7,410 nucleotides of DNA from Cryomorphaceae bacterium (lineage in GTDB: Bacteria > Bacteroidota > Bacteroidia > Flavobacteriales > Schleiferiaceae), in the NCBI GenBank assembly GCA_002685435.1, contig NYXD01000134.1, positions 1-7,410 on the forward strand. The letters run 5' to 3'. The translations under genes and the position numbers were made by a program. The notes beneath the pieces were generated by a model, which worked only from the letters and a program-made list of their open reading frames with translations, was not told where the DNA came from and searched no databases. This document shows, in pieces, positions 5,671-7,410 of this stretch (positions are counted from its first letter, which is position 1; each line of letters begins with the position of its first letter).

Positions 5671-7392
5671 TTATTTGAACCAGCTTTCAACCGTGTCGAG
5701 CTGAAGCGCAGCTACGTCTAATTTGTTTTTTTTCCGATAACCGTTCAGCTTTTGGTGAAGCGCAGCGGGTTTATTACCTAGCAAGGCTTCTACGGTATGG
5801 TAGCCGGCTTGAGCAATATGTACAGCCCATTCTGCTGGCACACCTACCGCCTCGAAGTCTTGGGGACTAGCGACCGTATCAAATTTCTCAGGACGCATCT
5901 GCGGAAACAAGAGCACTTCTTGAATGCTGTCTTGGTTGGTGAGCATCATAGTGAGGCGGTCGATACCGATTCCCAAACCGGAGGTAGGCGGCATACCGTA
6001 TTCGAGGGCGCGAACGAAGTCTTGGTCGATGAACATCGCTTCGTCGTCTCCCTTTTCTGATAATTTCAATTGGTCTTCGAAACGCTCTAACTGATCAATA
6101 GGATCGTTGAGTTCTGAATACGCGTTAGCGACCTCTTTGCCGTTTACCATCAGCTCAAAACGCTCCGTGAGTTCTGGGTTGTCGCGGTGTTTCTTACACA
6201 GTGGCGACATCTCCACAGGGTAGTCGGTGATGTAAGTCGGCTGGATATAGTGCTTTTCACACTTCTCACCGAAGATCTCGTCGATAAGCTTGCCTTTACC
6301 CATGGTTTCGTCCACTTCTAGACCTATGGATTTCGCCGCTTCGCGTACTTCGTCTTCCGTCTTCCCGCTTAAATCGAGGCCGGTGTGCTCCTTAATAGCC
6401 TCTAGGATAGGCACTCGAGCGTACGGTGCTTTGAAGCTAACGGTATTCTCGCCGATAGTCGCATCTGTGGTACCGTTTACGGCCATGGCGACTTCTTCGA
6501 GCATGTTTTCTACGAAGCGCATCATCCAGTGGTAGTCCTTGTAAGCCACATAGATCTCCATAACAGTGAACTCTGGGTTGTGGGTTTTGTCCATTCCTTC
6601 GTTGCGGAAGTCTTTGGCAAATTCATACACCCCTTCAAAACCACCTACGATGAGGCGCTTGAGGTAGAGTTCGTTGGCAATACGTAAATACAAGGGCGTA
6701 TCCAAAGCATTGTGGTGCGTGATGAATGGTCGAGCGGCGGCGCCACCAGGTATGGGCTGTAAAATCGGTGTTTCAACCTCCATGTAGCCTGCATCGTCGA
6801 AAATGCGGCGCATAGTACTGATCACGCGATTGCGTTTGCGGAAAATTTCCTTTACCTCTGGGTTTACGACGAGATCCACATAACGTTGGCGGTAGCGAAT
6901 TTCAGGGTCCGTTAATTGGTCGTAAATCTTACCGTCGGCATCTTTTTTTACCACGGGAAGCGGACGAAGGGATTTAGAAAGCACCACCAATTCCTTCACA
7001 TGCAGACTCATTTCGCCTGTTTGTGTGGTAAACATGTGTCCTTCTACACCGATAAAATCGCCAATATCTAGGAGTTTTTTGAATACATCATTGTACATCG
7101 TTTTGTCCTCATCTGGACAAATTTCGTCGCGATTCACGTAGATCTGTAGCTCGCCAGTGGCATCGGCAAGTACGGCAAACGAAGCCTTTCCCATGATGCG
7201 TTTTGTCATCAGGCGTCCTGCGATGCGTACGTGCTCAAAGCCCTCTGCGCCTTCTGTATAGCTGGAAGCGAGGTCGTTAGCATGGTGGGTAACGGTGTAC
7301 TCTGCAGCGGGATAAGGGTCGATACCTAGACCTCTTAATTTTTCCAATGCGGTACGTCGGAGCTGCTCCTGTTCTGATAATAATCTTGCCAT
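5671..7392 (-). CDS. lysS: Lysyl-tRNA synthetase, class II
   Basis: This cytoplasmic enzyme attaches lysine to tRNA-Lys using ATP. Its 573 residues show an N-terminal helix, an OB-fold anticodon-binding domain (about 55-140), the linker IRYRQRYVDL (165-174), motif 1 (about 185-212), motif 2 FRNEGMDKTHNPEF (262-275) and motif 3 GLGIGIDRL (472-480), which runs into the family's LLFPQMRPE. The catalytic core is complete. After residue 505 comes a roughly 70-residue extension (GVPAEWAVHIAQAGYHTVEA...), resembling a helix-hairpin-helix module; E. coli LysS (505 residues) lacks it, whereas Bacteroidota enzymes of about 565-577 residues usually have it. The start is the ATG at 7390-7392; an in-frame TAA at 7408-7410 rules out a longer form. 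It is the first visible gene of the leftward set; its promoter must lie at or beyond the window edge, since only 18 bases precede it. Identification is very secure. Confidence 0.98.
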   Translation of the reverse strand: MARLLSEQEQLRRTALEKLRGLGIDPYPAAEYTVTHHANDLASSYTEGAEGFEHVRIAGRLMTKRIMGKASFAVLADATGELQIYVNRDEICPDEDKTMYNDVFKKLLDIGDFIGVEGHMFTTQTGEMSLHVKELVVLSKSLRPLPVVKKDADGKIYDQLTDPEIRYRQRYVDLVVNPEVKEIFRKRNRVISTMRRIFDDAGYMEVETPILQPIPGGAAARPFITHHNALDTPLYLRIANELYLKRLIVGGFEGVYEFAKDFRNEGMDKTHNPEFTVMEIYVAYKDYHWMMRFVENMLEEVAMAVNGTTDATIGENTVSFKAPYARVPILEAIKEHTGLDLSGKTEDEVREAAKSIGLEVDETMGKGKLIDEIFGEKCEKHYIQPTYITDYPVEMSPLCKKHRDNPELTERFELMVNGKEVANAYSELNDPIDQLERFEDQLKLSEKGDDEAMFIDQDFVRALEYGMPPTSGLGIGIDRLTMMLTNQDSIQEVLLFPQMRPEKFDTVASPQDFEAVGVPAEWAVHIAQAGYHTVEALLGNKPAALHQKLNGYRKKNKLDVAALQLDTVESWFK

Positions 7393-7410
7393 GATGCAAT
7401 GCGTATATTA

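Noticed and set aside
7393..7410. Promoter for lysS in the last 18 bases
   Set aside because: The bases are A/T-rich (TAATATA) but too few to test for a Bacteroidota -33/-7 promoter pair; nothing reliable can be called.

Overview
The window reads as an ordinary, almost fully coding chromosomal segment of a Bacteroidota bacterium, most likely of the Flavobacteriales. Three things point there: lysyl-tRNA synthetase carries the roughly 70-residue C-terminal extension typical of the phylum; the MutS2-type ATPase lacks the Smr nuclease domain; and none of the visible gene starts has a Shine-Dalgarno sequence, which is usual in this phylum. The taxon is an inference; no rRNA gene or marker search was available.

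Layout. Two convergent gene sets meet at about 2570. On the + strand, rnr (RNase R) enters from the left edge without its start and ends at 2157. A small gene for a two-helix membrane protein with a cytoplasmic coiled coil (2186-2569) follows after 28 bases. On the - strand, read from right to left, lysS (lysyl-tRNA synthetase, 7392-5671) is followed after 14 bases by a four-helix membrane protein gene (5656-5141), and after 19 more by a MutS2-like gene (5121-2575). The spacing suggests a lysS - membrane protein - mutS2 operon whose promoter lies beyond the right edge. The two sets end 5 bases apart with no clear terminator between them. No stretch longer than 30 bases is non-coding. I see no tRNA, rRNA, CRISPR array, insertion sequence or phage gene.

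Function. Three of the five genes act on RNA or translation: lysS charges tRNA with lysine, RNase R degrades structured RNA and takes part in rRNA and tmRNA-linked quality control, and MutS2 proteins are now known to act on collided ribosomes as well as in recombination. The two membrane proteins are uncharacterised.

The most unusual object is the end of the MutS2-like protein. In place of the Smr domain it has a lysine-rich, low-complexity tail of about 150 residues. The DNA encoding the tail contains a 31-bp tandem duplication read in two different frames and an in-register A AAA AAC heptamer. These are modest oddities in a conserved region; I do not see a clear new system.
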